Shown here piece by piece: positions 1 through 12,266 of a stretch of DNA of 64,000 nt. How positions within the stretch are numbered: the stretch's first letter is position 1; every line of letters starts with the position of its first letter. This stretch comes from CAZAEL01 sp964484135 (lineage in GTDB: Bacteria; Elusimicrobiota; Elusimicrobia; FEN-1173), in NCBI GenBank assembly GCA_964484135.1, contig CAZAEL010000004.1, forward strand, positions 1-64,000. The letters are read 5' to 3'. The position numbers and the translations under genes were made by a program. The notes below the pieces were generated by a model. The model worked only from the letters and a program-made list of their open reading frames with translations. It did not search any database and was not told where the DNA came from.

Positions 1-938
1 GCCACCAGCGGGTCCGATGAAAAGTCCAGGTGGGCCCGCTCGTCGTGCAGCGTGAGCGCGGTCTGAGTGGTGGCGCTGGTGTTCTCCATGCCGCCGTAGA
101 TGAAGTCCACCGCCGCCACCTGGGCGTACTTGGGGTACGCGTACGGCACGCCGATCTTGGACGAGAAAAATTCCATCATCTTCGGGGTCTTTCCGAAGGC
201 GCGGCGCGCGTCCGCCTCCCGGCCCGGCGGGCAGTAGTACAGCACCGGCACCTTGCGCCACTTGTCCCGGAGCTCCGTGAACCGGCCCACGGCCAGGGTC
301 ACCAGGTACGTGGCGTGGGGGATGTCCTGCCGCCAGTGGAAGAGGGTCTTGCCCCCCCGCGCGGCCTTGCGGACCAGCCGGCCGTTGGAAACGGCGGTGA
401 ACCCCCGGGGCACGCGGACGATCAGCTCCGTGGTGGTGCGGTCCTGGGGCGCGTCATGGCAGGGGAACCAGTAACGGGCGTACTCGTCCTCGCCCTGGGT
501 CCAGGCCTGCGAAGGCTTGTGCGGGTAATTTTTGTCCGGGCCCACGAAGTGCAGGCCCAGCCTGGGCTTCACCACGCTGTACGCGATCCGGATTTCGAGC
601 CGGGTCCCGGCCTTCACGGGCTTGGGGAGGCGCACGGTCAGGCGGCCGTCCTTATACGTGTGCTTCAGGGAACGCCCGCCCAGGCGCACGGACCCCAGGC
701 GGAAGTTCACCGCGTCGAAGACCATGGCGTCGGCGCCGTCCGCCAGGGCCCGCAGACGGGTGTCGCAGACGCCGCGCAGGGTCTTCCGGTTCAAGTCCAG
801 GTCCAGGTCCAAACGGATGTGCTCCGTGTCGAAGGTGCGGTCCGGCGCGTAATGGGCCTCGGACCCGGCCAGGGTGAAGCGGGAATCCAGGGCGCCGCCG
901 CCCCACCTCTTGCACTCGAAAAGTTCTTCCAAGATCAT
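1..938 (-). CDS. M1-family zinc aminopeptidase (partial, 3' end off window)
   Basis: The first 312 residues of a gluzincin aminopeptidase of the M1 family, which removes N-terminal residues from peptides. The N-terminal beta-sheet domain is visible, followed by the start of the catalytic domain with GGMEN near residue 282, equivalent to the GxMEN substrate-binding motif. The HExxH zinc site lies beyond the window edge and cannot be checked. The ATG at 938 is preceded by AAGGAGG with a 7-nt gap. There is no obvious signal peptide, so it is probably cytoplasmic. The gene starts 20 bp after the stop of the secreted-protein gene upstream and is probably cotranscribed with it. Confidence 0.88.
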   Translation of the reverse strand, partial: MILEELFECKRWGGGALDSRFTLAGSEAHYAPDRTFDTEHIRLDLDLDLNRKTLRGVCDTRLRALADGADAMVFDAVNFRLGSVRLGGRSLKHTYKDGRLTVRLPKPVKAGTRLEIRIAYSVVKPRLGLHFVGPDKNYPHKPSQAWTQGEDEYARYWFPCHDAPQDRTTTELIVRVPRGFTAVSNGRLVRKAARGGKTLFHWRQDIPHATYLVTLAVGRFTELRDKWRKVPVLYYCPPGREADARRAFGKTPKMMEFFSSKIGVPYAYPKYAQVAAVDFIYGGMENTSATTQTALTLHDERAHLDFSSDPLV

Positions 939-958
939 GGTGCGTCCTCCTTGGTTGT

Positions 959-1747
959 TTAAGGTGCGTGCCGTTCCGCGGCCGGGACCGGGGCGGATGG
1001 ATCGAACAAGGCCTCGTCCACATATTCGTTCAGGGAGAGGTTTTCCATTTGGAAAGACGCGGTTTGTTCCGAGGCGTCGTTCTGCAGGAACCACTGGACC
1101 GGCACGGTCAGCACCGGGGTGGCGCGGTACGCGCCGAAGAAGAGGGTTTGGGGGCCGCCCCCGTCCGGAGAGAAAACGGCCCCGGCCGCGCGGAAGGTGG
1201 CGGTGTCCAGATAAAGCGTGAAGGAATCCGCGGGCGCGGACAGGGGCGCGGCCCCTTCGATCTTGAGGCGGCCGGCGATCTTGCCTTCCAGAAAACCCAG
1301 GCCCAGGTACGAAGCGGAACAGTCCGTCTCCGCCAGGTTGTGGGGCAGGAACAGCCAGAACATCTTCTGCCTGAGGTCCGCCGCGACCCGGGCCAGGGCC
1401 TGGGGATCGGTCACGGGCCGGCCGTCCTCCCACCGCCAAGCGCCGGACGAGGTGAGGAGGGTGACGGTCTTGTCCGGGGAGAGGACCTCTTCCCGTACCC
1501 GCAAACCGCCGGCGTCATGGAGCTTGATCCAATGACGCCCGCGCCGGACCCGGGGCCCGGACCCGGCCTGCCGGGTCTCCAGGAAGTCGTAGGACAGGGT
1601 CTCCAGGCGCTGGTACTTGGCGGTCCCGCCCAGGGACGCGACGGACTTTTGCAAAAGGCCGTTGTCCGGAGGAGACGCGGGCTTGGCGGCCCAGGCCGGG
1701 CCCACGAACAACGCCGCCGAAAGGACGGCTTCCAGGCGAAATTTCAT
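959..1747 (-). CDS. Secreted protein of unknown function, lipoprotein-sorting-like
   Basis: A 262-residue protein with a clear Sec signal peptide (positive MKFR start, hydrophobic core, GPAWA-AK cleavage region near residue 21). The remainder is predicted beta-rich, with alternating short hydrophobic strands, and resembles periplasmic beta-sheet proteins of the LolA/LolB or outer-membrane lipoprotein-sorting type. I recognise no catalytic motif. It lies between the clpB terminator and the M1 peptidase and is probably the first gene of a two-gene unit. The function is not assignable beyond a likely periplasmic location. Confidence 0.6.
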   Translation of the reverse strand: MKFRLEAVLSAALFVGPAWAAKPASPPDNGLLQKSVASLGGTAKYQRLETLSYDFLETRQAGSGPRVRRGRHWIKLHDAGGLRVREEVLSPDKTVTLLTSSGAWRWEDGRPVTDPQALARVAADLRQKMFWLFLPHNLAETDCSASYLGLGFLEGKIAGRLKIEGAAPLSAPADSFTLYLDTATFRAAGAVFSPDGGGPQTLFFGAYRATPVLTVPVQWFLQNDASEQTASFQMENLSLNEYVDEALFDPSAPVPAAERHAP

Positions 1748-1797
1748 AAGGCAGTATTTTATTACATTTCCGGGACGCTTTCAGCGCCATAAAACGA

Positions 1798-1840
1798 AAC
1801 GGGCGGGCCCCTTTCGGCGGAAAGGGGTCCGCCCGTTTTT
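1798..1840 (-). terminator. Hairpin terminator downstream of clpB
   Basis: A GC-rich inverted repeat with arms of about 17 bases around a CGGCGG loop. It is flanked by T-runs in both orientations: GTTTTT on the plus side and GTTTCGTTTT on the minus side. It sits 18 bp beyond the clpB stop and before the next minus-strand gene, so its main role is probably to end the clpB transcript. Confidence 0.8.
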
Positions 1841-1858
1841 CACGGCGCGCCGGAAGGG

Positions 1859-4441
<2,583 letters not shown>

Positions 4442-4469
4442 GGGACCTCCGTCCGGCTGTTATGGAACA

Positions 4470-4496
4470 TTAGCACTCTTATTCATTGAGTGATAA
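4470..4496 (-). promoter_or_regulatory. CIRCE heat-shock operator (HrcA site) for clpB
   Basis: TTAGCACTC, nine bases, then GAGTGATAA. This matches the CIRCE consensus TTAGCACTC-N9-GAGTGCTAA with a single mismatch in the right arm. It lies 28 bp upstream of the clpB start codon, where a bound HrcA repressor would block initiation. No hrcA gene is in the window. I could not define a convincing -35/-10 pair around it. Confidence 0.88.
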
Positions 4497-4507
4497 CAAA
4501 AAATCCC

Positions 4508-4542
4508 AAAAAAAGTTCCTCCCCACCGGGCCTGGGAGGAAC
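4508..4542 (-). terminator. Rho-independent terminator of the giant gene
   Basis: Read on the minus strand, a perfect 9-bp stem GTTCCTCCC/GGGAGGAAC is followed by seven Ts. It lies 75 bp past the stop codon of the 2521-residue gene and just before the clpB control region. It insulates clpB from read-through. Confidence 0.85.
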
Positions 4543-4617
4543 CTTGTACCTTCTATTATAACGCCAGCGGGAAAAAAGTCAATGGAAATCGGAAACGCAT
4601 CGTTAAATGAATGCGTT

Positions 4618-7600
4618 TTACGCTGATTTCGCGATCTCCTGCAGGGCCTTGAGCATGTTGTCCAGGCCTTCCAGTTGGGGCGCGATGGCCACGCCCTGGA
4701 TGAGCCAGATGATCCTTTCCACCACCAGGGCCCGGTCCAGCCCCGCCAGGTCGAAGTCCACCGGCGAGGCGTGGTGGGTCTGGGCCGTGATCCGGCCCGC
4801 CTGGCCCAGGCCCAGGTCCCGGAGCAGGGGCGCCAGCCTGAGGGACAGGAGCCCTTCGGCCGCGGGGTCCCACAGGGTTTGCCGGCCCGTTGAAAGGTCT
4901 CCGGTGACGGGGCCGTTCTCCGTGAAGATACGGGCCGAGGGGTCGCGGTTTTGAGAGATCAAGGCGATGAGCCGCCGCAGCGCCGGAGAAACGGGGTCGT
5001 CAAAAGCCGCCTGGTCCATGACCACGGCCAGGCCCCGCCGTTCCGCCGCCGGACGTTCAAAGTACGCCTCCGCGTTGGCCAGCACGTCCTGCCAGAACCG
5101 GTCGTCTTGCGACGCCTGCTCCCCCACGCCCACGAACAGGGCCACGCCCGCGTCCGGCAAGACCCGGGAATCCACGGGCCGCGCGGTTTCTCCGGCCGCG
5201 GCCAGGGCCCGCAGGCTTTGGACCACGGCCGGCCGGTCCGGGAAAGCGGCCCGGGCCGCGGCCTCGGTTTCCCGCAACAGGGCGTCGTACGCCTGCCGGG
5301 CCTTGGCGTCCGTGGTCAAATTTTTCTCCAGGCCCAGGGCCAGGGGCAGGAAAACCCAGGTCCCGAAGGCTTGTTGGGCCTGATCCGGGTCCATATCAGA
5401 AAGGCGGCGGCCCTGTTCCGCCACGGCGTCATAGAGCCGGGCCGGCAGAGCCCCGTCCTCCGCCCGGGCCAGGGCCAGGAAAGGATCGCGCACCGAGGCT
5501 TGGCCCAGATGTCCCAGCATCAGGGAATCTCCGAACGCGGCGCGCCAGCGCGCCGCGGCTTCGTCGTCCAAGGCCTCCTCCCACCATTTGCGCGCCTCCG
5601 GGATCAGGGGGTACGCCAGCCCGCCCACGGAAGCGGCCCGCCGGCGTTGGATCTCCCTCCACCGGGCCTCGTCCCGCCAGGCCACCAGGAGTTCCTCCAC
5701 CCACCAGGGGCCCCGCGCCAGCCAGGGATGGTTCAAGCGAAACCGGATGTGCCGCAGTTCGTGGTCGAAAATCAGTTCCTGCCGGTCGGCGTCCAGGAGC
5801 CCCAGCAGGCTCGGGTCCATTTGGATTTCCTCCGTGCCCACGGCCCGGGCCGCGGTGCCCGCGGGCAGCGACGCGGGCGTCAAAGCCACGGCATGCGGCC
5901 GCCCGTGACGGTCGACCACCTCCACGGTCCGGGCCCGCCAGGCCCGCGGGAGCGGGCCGGGTTCTTGACCGGCCGTGTTTTGGACGGCGGCTTCCAACAC
6001 CTGCGCCTCTTCCCGATGGAACCGGCTCCAGCGGCGGCCCGCCAAGAGGCCCGCCCCGCCGCCGACCAGGATCAGCGGCCAGAAGAGGGCCCCCAACCCC
6101 GCGACCAAGAGCGCGGCCGCGGCAAGCCCCGCCGCCGTCGAAACCGCGGCCCGTCCCAGGGCCGCGGCCCGGGCCGTGGCCACGGACTTGGCGGCCGCGG
6201 CCTCCGCAGCCGCCCGCCGCGGATAGACGTACACCACGCCGGCCACGGGCGAGTCCGGCCGCGCGGGGCCCATAATCACGGCTCCCACCTCGGCGCCGTT
6301 GCCCAGATGGAACCCGGCCGTGGGGTCCACATGCCGCCCCTCCGCGTCCACGTAATTCAGGTGGAACCGGATCAGCCGTTCGTCATCGTCCCGCTCAATG
6401 CCGTTCTCGGCTTTGAAGGCCTCCAGCGCCGTCAAATAGGCCGGGTCCCGCACCTGGCCGAAGTTCGTGGGGCTCAGGGTGAAAAAGTGGTCCGTGCCTT
6501 CCTCCCGCGCCATGAACGTCCGGGCTTCCCGGATCAACTGGGCGCCCAGGCTCCTTTCGCCCCGGGCCTTAAGTCTGTCGTTGATGTCCCGGGTGAGGCC
6601 GTCGCGCGGAACGCCCACGGCGTAGAAGACGCGGGTGTCCGGCGCGTCTCCCTTGGGCGCGGGGTCCGTCACCTGGTCCCAGGTCCAATCCCCCACGCGC
6701 TCCGGATCCCCGCCGGTCCGCGCGCGGGCGCTCAACAACACACCCACGATCCTCCCTCCCTGCTCCGCCACCGTCACGCCCAGCGGGTCCTGGACCAGGA
6801 AAGCCCTCAGCGACTCAATGTCCGGGAAAAGGCCCGCCACCGGGTTCCCCTCCCAAGCCTCTTGGTGGACCCGCAGCACCGCCTCCAGGCGCTCCGACGG
6901 CCATTGGGCGGATGCCTGGACAAAAACCGGTTTTTCGGAACGGGGCAGCAGGACCGGCGAGGCGGCAGCCTCCTTTTCTTCGGTCGCGCGGGCCGCGCCG
7001 GAGGTTCCCGCCATCTCCCGGGCCTTGATGGCGATGGCGCGAATGCCCTTTTCAATGTCCTGGATGTCCACCGTGGAGTAGCAGAGGCGGATGCCGTGCC
7101 GCTCCGCCCCCGGTTCCCCGTCCACGAAATAGGCCAGGGGCGTGACGGTCACGTACACCCGCTCGCCGTCCACCTCCACGCCGTTGTCGATCAGCTCGTC
7201 CGCCAGCTTTTTCCCGTCCACCCCTTCGGGCAGGTACGCGGCGATGAACAGACCGCCCTGGGGATCGGTGAAGCGGGCCTCGGGCAGATGTTCGCGCAGG
7301 GCCCGGACCATCTCCTCCTTCTTTTGCCTGTAGAAGGGGATCAACACCTCGCGGATGTGCCGGTCCACGGACCCGGACTCGATGAACTTGTACGCCAGCA
7401 CCTGGCCGAACCCGCTGGACCCGGCGGAGACCGCCTCCTTGGCCGCGGCCCATTGGGCCACGATCTCCGCGTCGCCCACGGTCCAGCCCACCCGCGTGCC
7501 CGGCACGAAAATCTTGGAGAACGTCTGCAGGAGGACCACCCCTTTTCCCCCGGCGATTTCCAAAATGGACTTGTCCCCGGCCCGGCCGGCTTCCTGGAAG

Positions 7601-10600
7601 TTCAGCTCCCCGTACGGGTCGTCCACCACCAGGATGATGGGCGCCTGGTCCGCGGGCAGCAGGGCGTTGAGCCGGTCCCGCAGGCCCACCAGCCATTCCC
7701 GCTGGGCCTGGCTCATGGTGTCGCCCGTGGGGTTGGCGAACCGCTCCTGCACGTAGATGAGGGCCGGCACCCGGCCGTAGTCCCCGGTCCGCCTCGCCTG
7801 CTCCACCAGTTTGACGAATTCTTCTTCGATGGCCCGGCGGTTGGCCTCGCTTTCATCGTTGAGGTCCCGGAACAGGGTGGGAACGCCGAAGGGCTTGGTG
7901 GCGCCGATCTGCCCCACGTAGCTGGGACGCTGCGCCAGGATGCTGCGGCCGCGGGCCTGGTACCCCATGATGTCCAGGGCCTGCTGGGAGCCGTCCGTGA
8001 CCAAAACGTTTTCCTCCGCGAGGGAAAGCGTTCCCCCCATTTGGGCCGCCACCCGCTCCGCCAGGATTTTCCGGAGGCGCGGCAGGCCGGCCGCGGGCGA
8101 GGCGCCCAGCGCCTCACGCCAGTCGTTCCGGTCGAATTCCTTGAGCATGCGGGGGATCTCGCCGACGGGGAAGGTGCGCGGGTCCGGCGCGCCCGCGCCC
8201 AGCTTGACCGCGTTGGGCCGCTGTTTGAGGCGCTTGAGCATCTCCCGGATGGGGCCCAGCACGTACCGCCCGCCCTGCCCGGAAAAGACCCGGGACCGCG
8301 CCATCCAGGACGGGCCCGCGACGGCGGGGGGCTCCGGCAGGGGCGCGGACAGCGCCGCCCGCTCTTCCTCGGCCAGGGGGTGCCTGTCCCGCAAGGCGCG
8401 GATCAACAGCGCCTGGGCGAAGGAGCTGGCGTGCAGAGTGGTCACGCCCTTCACCGCCTCCATCTTGGACATGAGCTCCGGCGGCCCGGCCGCCAGGGCC
8501 ACGGAAAGCCCCGGCCCCAGGAACCCGGAAAAGTCGCGCACCTGGATCACGTGGCCGTCGTTTCCGCTGCTGTCCTTCTCTTTGAGACAGGAACGGGTCC
8601 TGCCTTTGGCCGACGGCTGGAAATCGCCCATCTCCAGGATGAAAAAGTCATGGTCCCGCGCCAGCTTGAGCAGGCGCTCCTGCTCCGCCTCGGTCAGGAG
8701 GGGCCGGCCGTCTTCGTCCTCCAGCGGCAGGGCCACGCACTTGACCCTTGGCCACCCCAGGCGCTGTTTCAGGCGGCTCATCCAGCGGTACCGCGGCAGG
8801 CTTTTTTCCAGGGCGGCCAGGCCCGGCGCTTCCGCCAGGGAAGCTCCGTACCGTTCAAAGGGTTGCAGGCTGGCGCGGTCCAGCCCGCCGAGGGCCAGGA
8901 CCCGGTCCCCCGGGTTCGCCAGCAGGCGGGCCGCGCTGTCCACCGCCTCGTTCAAGCTGTCCAGGACCACCATCTCGGTCCCGGGATGGACGCGGGTCCC
9001 CTCCCGCGCCAGGTACAGGGACAGGAGGTTCATCAGGTCCGGGTTGCCCTGGCTCAGGCCGTACTGCAGGGCCCCGACCGCCCCTTCGCCGCCGAAGAGG
9101 TCGTCCGTGGCGTCCAGGACCGTCTCCAGCGCGTCCTCCACGGGCGGCGGCGCGACGTGCAGCGGTTTCCGCCCGGACGGCCTGGAAGGTTCTTCTTTTT
9201 CAGGACCCCACGGCCATTGCCGCCCACCCCCTGCCCAGAGGGACATGCCCAGGATGAACACATACGGAAGAAAAGCCCCCACTTGCTGAGCGGCGGAAAA
9301 GAGGGGGATCCCCAGGGAGGCGCAGATCCACGCCCCCAGCCCCAGATAGACGACCAGGAGGGCCAGGAACACGGCGACGGTCCCGCCCACGGAGTCCAGC
9401 TTCTTGACGAAATCCCTCAGCGGCGGCAAGGCCGCGATGGTCGTGAAACTGCCGACCGCGGATGCGAAGAACAACAGAGGAAAAACCCCCGCGGGCTCCG
9501 CGGCCGGCGCCGGTGCCAGGGCCTCGGGCGGAAGGGAGAAGACCTCCACCCCCAGCGAGCTGGCGACCCAGGTGAAAAGGAGCAGGTAGGGGGCCATGAT
9601 CAGGAGGAAAAGGAGGACCCGGCCCCCGATGGAATCCACTTTTTCCATCAACGTCCTGACCGGAGGCGCGGCCAGGATGGTCACGAAGCTGGCGGCCGCG
9701 GACAGCCCCAGGAAAAGCCAGAAGGGGCTTCCGTTGTCCGTCACGGGCGCGGCCGCGGCCTGGGACAGCGCCGAAAAAACGGGGACGCCCAGGAGCGCGC
9801 TGATCCCCAGGAGCAGGGCCAGATAGAGGATGAAGAAGAGCGCGTAGATCCCGACGATGGCGCCCAGGGAATCGCTCTTCGACACCCACTTCCTGACCTG
9901 GGGCACGGCCAGGATGGTCAGGAAGCTGCCGAAGGCGGCCAAAACGGCCAGCAACCCCAGGGGGCTCCCCCCGCCCTCGGATGCGAATCCGGCCAGTCCG
10001 ACAACCATGAACTGTCCCCTGCCCAGCCACCGGGCAAAAGCCTTCAGGCGGTCCAGAAAGCGTTCGCCCAGGGTCGCGCCCCGCAAGCGGACGAAAACCA
10101 TGACGTACCGGCCGTCGCCGTGGGAATCCTGAACCCCTTCATACCGCCATCCTTGCAAACGGCTTTCCAGCGCGGCCTTCTGTCCGTCCAGGGCCGCCAG
10201 GCAGGCCACCTGGGATTCCGGGATGGGGACTTCCACCACTTGGCCGGCGGCCTCCGCCTCGGCCAGGGCCGCGGAGACCCTTTCCAGGATCAGGTCCAAA
10301 GACGCGTCCCCGGTGGCGATGCCGGGATCGGGCGCGCCGCCGGCCTGAAAGTTGCGCCAGTACGCCAGGTTCAGCCTTTCCCCCAGCAGCATCCTTTCCA
10401 GGGGGATCCGGCCCGCGGTGAACACGTCCAGGTATTTCGTCCCCTCCGGCGCGGCCTCGAACTTGGGGGAAAAGGTCAGGACGGACAGGCCTTTCTCCCG
10501 CAAAATTCTTTGGAGGCCCGGCGTGTGGTATCCGCCGGCCACCAGCGCCACCACAGGAGGTTCCGAGTTCCGAATGCCGGTCTCCGCTTCCCCGTCTTTT

Positions 10601-12183
10601 GTGTCGAACCTGGAACCCGGGACTTGGAACCGTTTCAACAGGTTTTCCACCATGGCCTGGTTGCGGTCCTCCGCGGCCCGGTAAAAATTTTCAAAGGGGG
10701 CCAGCAAAGGCCCCCAGTCCTCCGCGGGCGGGGGAGCCGCGACCCCGGCCCCCTCGGCCAAACCGCGCACGCGCTCCGGCAGCGCCGCGATCCGCTCCCG
10801 TTGCTCCGCGTACTTCGCCCATTCGCCCGGGCCGAACTCATGGTTCCGCAGCCGCCGCAGGAGCCGGAGGTCGCCGCAGACCTCCATGGCCCGCTTCTCC
10901 GACGGGGTCCGGGCCAGACGGCGGACCGCCTCTTCCTTCAAGGATTCCACTTCCTCAAAAAGCCGGTGCCGGTCTATTTTTTCGGAAAGCAGGACGTAAC
11001 GGACGTACCGGTCGAAGGCGGGAAAGCGTTCCAGAGGGACGCCGCAGGACCGGGCCAAGGCCGACAAATACCCGTGGAAATCGCCGTAGCTGACGCGGCC
11101 CAGGCGGTACGCCACGCCGCGCTCCAGAAGGCTCCTTTGGGACGATGGGTCCAGGTTTTCGGACAGGGCCTGCACCAGCCGCCGCCGTTCCGTTTCCACC
11201 CTGGAAAAGTCCAGGGACCTTTCCACGTCCAGGACCTCCAGGAACCGCCGCACCTGGGCGAAGCCGGGCCCCGACGGCACTTGGCCGGCGAAGGAGGAAA
11301 TGAACGCCAGGGGGGACAGGCGCCCTTCCTGATATTGGGTGAGTCGGCGGTCCAGGTCCCGCAACTCCGGCCCCAGGACCCTCTCCCGGACCGGCTCCAG
11401 GGATTTTTCCAGCGCGGCGAGACGCAGGTCCAACTCTTTCCCGCGCGCCGCGGCCTGCCGGTACGCCCGGACGTTGTCCATGTACAGGGCCGGGTCCTCC
11501 ACCCCCCAGAACAGGGGCTCCTCCGGCGCCAGGAGGCCGAAATATTCCGGCCCGCCGATGAACTTTCGCTCCAAAAAGTACCCGGCGATGAAAGCCCGAT
11601 GCTTGGGGTCCCCGCGCCGCCGTCGTTCCAGCTCAAAGGGGCCGGCCGCGCCCTCCAGCCCCACCAGGAGCCGCGCCTTCTGTTCCCGGGCGACGCCCGT
11701 TTGCAGATGGCTCAGGATGTGGGAGATGTTCCGTTGGGCCGAAGGGACGTTGTGGACGTCCTGGAGGATCACCACCGCCGGGCCGCCGCGGCCCGGAGAA
11801 GCCGGCGACACCTGTTGGACGTCCCCGTATTCGGAAGGCAAGGTGAACAGCCACGCGGGCAGGCCCGCGCCGGAACGCGGCGCCGGAACGGCGGAGGCCG
11901 GGGAAACGGCGGAGAAAAGCGCTTTTTCGACGGGGAAGGCGGAGACCGCGGCCGCGAAATCCCGGGGAAGGGGGGCCTGGGCGGGGGGAGAAGACGTCCC
12001 GGAAGAGAGAGCGCCGGACCCTCGGATCTCGCCGCGGGCCTTGCGACGCTCCTTCCACAGGTTGGCCTCGGCGAGGGGGGCGGCGACGGAGGAAAAAAGA
12101 AAAACCAAGGCCGTGGCGCCGGCCACAACCTTTTTTATTCCCCCCTGCCTGTCCTTGGCTTCCCCCATCTTCCGGCTCTCCAT
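4618..12183 (-). CDS. Giant multi-domain membrane protein with tandem aminotransferase folds
   Basis: A 2521-residue protein. The start at residue 6 (12168) is as likely, because GGAGAG stands 7 nt before it. In order: signal/TM helix (17-38); a domain of about 110-560 with QDVHN, GLEGAAGPFE and a closing AGGYHTPGL that looks like a TraB/Tiki-type fold; three tandem units of about 85 residues with two TM helices each (about 724-985); a degenerate fold-type-I aminotransferase (about 1010-1260) whose PLP lysine position reads RDFSGFLGPG; an intact aminotransferase (about 1323-1720) with QTFSKIFVPGTRVGW; a GNAT-like region (about 1748-1990); a TM pair (about 2001-2048); and HELRH, an HExxH zinc-protease-like motif, near 2141. 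Omnitrophota are known for very large proteins. The overall function is unknown. An in-frame repeat sits near residues 515-542. Confidence 0.85.
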   Translation of the reverse strand: MESRKMGEAKDRQGGIKKVVAGATALVFLFSSVAAPLAEANLWKERRKARGEIRGSGALSSGTSSPPAQAPLPRDFAAAVSAFPVEKALFSAVSPASAVPAPRSGAGLPAWLFTLPSEYGDVQQVSPASPGRGGPAVVILQDVHNVPSAQRNISHILSHLQTGVAREQKARLLVGLEGAAGPFELERRRRGDPKHRAFIAGYFLERKFIGGPEYFGLLAPEEPLFWGVEDPALYMDNVRAYRQAAARGKELDLRLAALEKSLEPVRERVLGPELRDLDRRLTQYQEGRLSPLAFISSFAGQVPSGPGFAQVRRFLEVLDVERSLDFSRVETERRRLVQALSENLDPSSQRSLLERGVAYRLGRVSYGDFHGYLSALARSCGVPLERFPAFDRYVRYVLLSEKIDRHRLFEEVESLKEEAVRRLARTPSEKRAMEVCGDLRLLRRLRNHEFGPGEWAKYAEQRERIAALPERVRGLAEGAGVAAPPPAEDWGPLLAPFENFYRAAEDRNQAMVENLLKRFQVPGSRFDTKDGEAETGIRNSEPPVVALVAGGYHTPGLQRILREKGLSVLTFSPKFEAAPEGTKYLDVFTAGRIPLERMLLGERLNLAYWRNFQAGGAPDPGIATGDASLDLILERVSAALAEAEAAGQVVEVPIPESQVACLAALDGQKAALESRLQGWRYEGVQDSHGDGRYVMVFVRLRGATLGERFLDRLKAFARWLGRGQFMVVGLAGFASEGGGSPLGLLAVLAAFGSFLTILAVPQVRKWVSKSDSLGAIVGIYALFFILYLALLLGISALLGVPVFSALSQAAAAPVTDNGSPFWLFLGLSAAASFVTILAAPPVRTLMEKVDSIGGRVLLFLLIMAPYLLLFTWVASSLGVEVFSLPPEALAPAPAAEPAGVFPLLFFASAVGSFTTIAALPPLRDFVKKLDSVGGTVAVFLALLVVYLGLGAWICASLGIPLFSAAQQVGAFLPYVFILGMSLWAGGGRQWPWGPEKEEPSRPSGRKPLHVAPPPVEDALETVLDATDDLFGGEGAVGALQYGLSQGNPDLMNLLSLYLAREGTRVHPGTEMVVLDSLNEAVDSAARLLANPGDRVLALGGLDRASLQPFERYGASLAEAPGLAALEKSLPRYRWMSRLKQRLGWPRVKCVALPLEDEDGRPLLTEAEQERLLKLARDHDFFILEMGDFQPSAKGRTRSCLKEKDSSGNDGHVIQVRDFSGFLGPGLSVALAAGPPELMSKMEAVKGVTTLHASSFAQALLIRALRDRHPLAEEERAALSAPLPEPPAVAGPSWMARSRVFSGQGGRYVLGPIREMLKRLKQRPNAVKLGAGAPDPRTFPVGEIPRMLKEFDRNDWREALGASPAAGLPRLRKILAERVAAQMGGTLSLAEENVLVTDGSQQALDIMGYQARGRSILAQRPSYVGQIGATKPFGVPTLFRDLNDESEANRRAIEEEFVKLVEQARRTGDYGRVPALIYVQERFANPTGDTMSQAQREWLVGLRDRLNALLPADQAPIILVVDDPYGELNFQEAGRAGDKSILEIAGGKGVVLLQTFSKIFVPGTRVGWTVGDAEIVAQWAAAKEAVSAGSSGFGQVLAYKFIESGSVDRHIREVLIPFYRQKKEEMVRALREHLPEARFTDPQGGLFIAAYLPEGVDGKKLADELIDNGVEVDGERVYVTVTPLAYFVDGEPGAERHGIRLCYSTVDIQDIEKGIRAIAIKAREMAGTSGAARATEEKEAAASPVLLPRSEKPVFVQASAQWPSERLEAVLRVHQEAWEGNPVAGLFPDIESLRAFLVQDPLGVTVAEQGGRIVGVLLSARARTGGDPERVGDWTWDQVTDPAPKGDAPDTRVFYAVGVPRDGLTRDINDRLKARGERSLGAQLIREARTFMAREEGTDHFFTLSPTNFGQVRDPAYLTALEAFKAENGIERDDDERLIRFHLNYVDAEGRHVDPTAGFHLGNGAEVGAVIMGPARPDSPVAGVVYVYPRRAAAEAAAAKSVATARAAALGRAAVSTAAGLAAAALLVAGLGALFWPLILVGGGAGLLAGRRWSRFHREEAQVLEAAVQNTAGQEPGPLPRAWRARTVEVVDRHGRPHAVALTPASLPAGTAARAVGTEEIQMDPSLLGLLDADRQELIFDHELRHIRFRLNHPWLARGPWWVEELLVAWRDEARWREIQRRRAASVGGLAYPLIPEARKWWEEALDDEAAARWRAAFGDSLMLGHLGQASVRDPFLALARAEDGALPARLYDAVAEQGRRLSDMDPDQAQQAFGTWVFLPLALGLEKNLTTDAKARQAYDALLRETEAAARAAFPDRPAVVQSLRALAAAGETARPVDSRVLPDAGVALFVGVGEQASQDDRFWQDVLANAEAYFERPAAERRGLAVVMDQAAFDDPVSPALRRLIALISQNRDPSARIFTENGPVTGDLSTGRQTLWDPAAEGLLSLRLAPLLRDLGLGQAGRITAQTHHASPVDFDLAGLDRALVVERIIWLIQGVAIAPQLEGLDNMLKALQEIAKSA
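10557..10631. repeat. Inverted-arm short-unit repeat inside the giant gene
   Basis: The left arm has GTTCCGAGTTCC-type units and the right arm has the reverse-complement type GGAACCCGGGACTTGGAAC, about 25 bases apart. The element is in frame and encodes a linker just before the AGGYHTPGL block. It belongs to the same family as the copies in ispG and the DUF819 gene. Confidence 0.7.
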
Positions 12184-12266
12184 GGTTGATCGGCGGCGAA
12201 CCTCCGTTGGGAGGAGAACGCCCGCCTACAGACCTGAATTTTACCGGAACATTCTGACGCAGGACT

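Noticed and set aside
4951..12189. A 2412-codon open frame on the plus strand opposite the giant gene
   Set aside because: It is the GC-rich shadow of the giant gene: no recognisable domains, Gly/Pro/Arg/Gln/His-rich composition and no ribosome site. The minus-strand frame has clear aminotransferase motifs.
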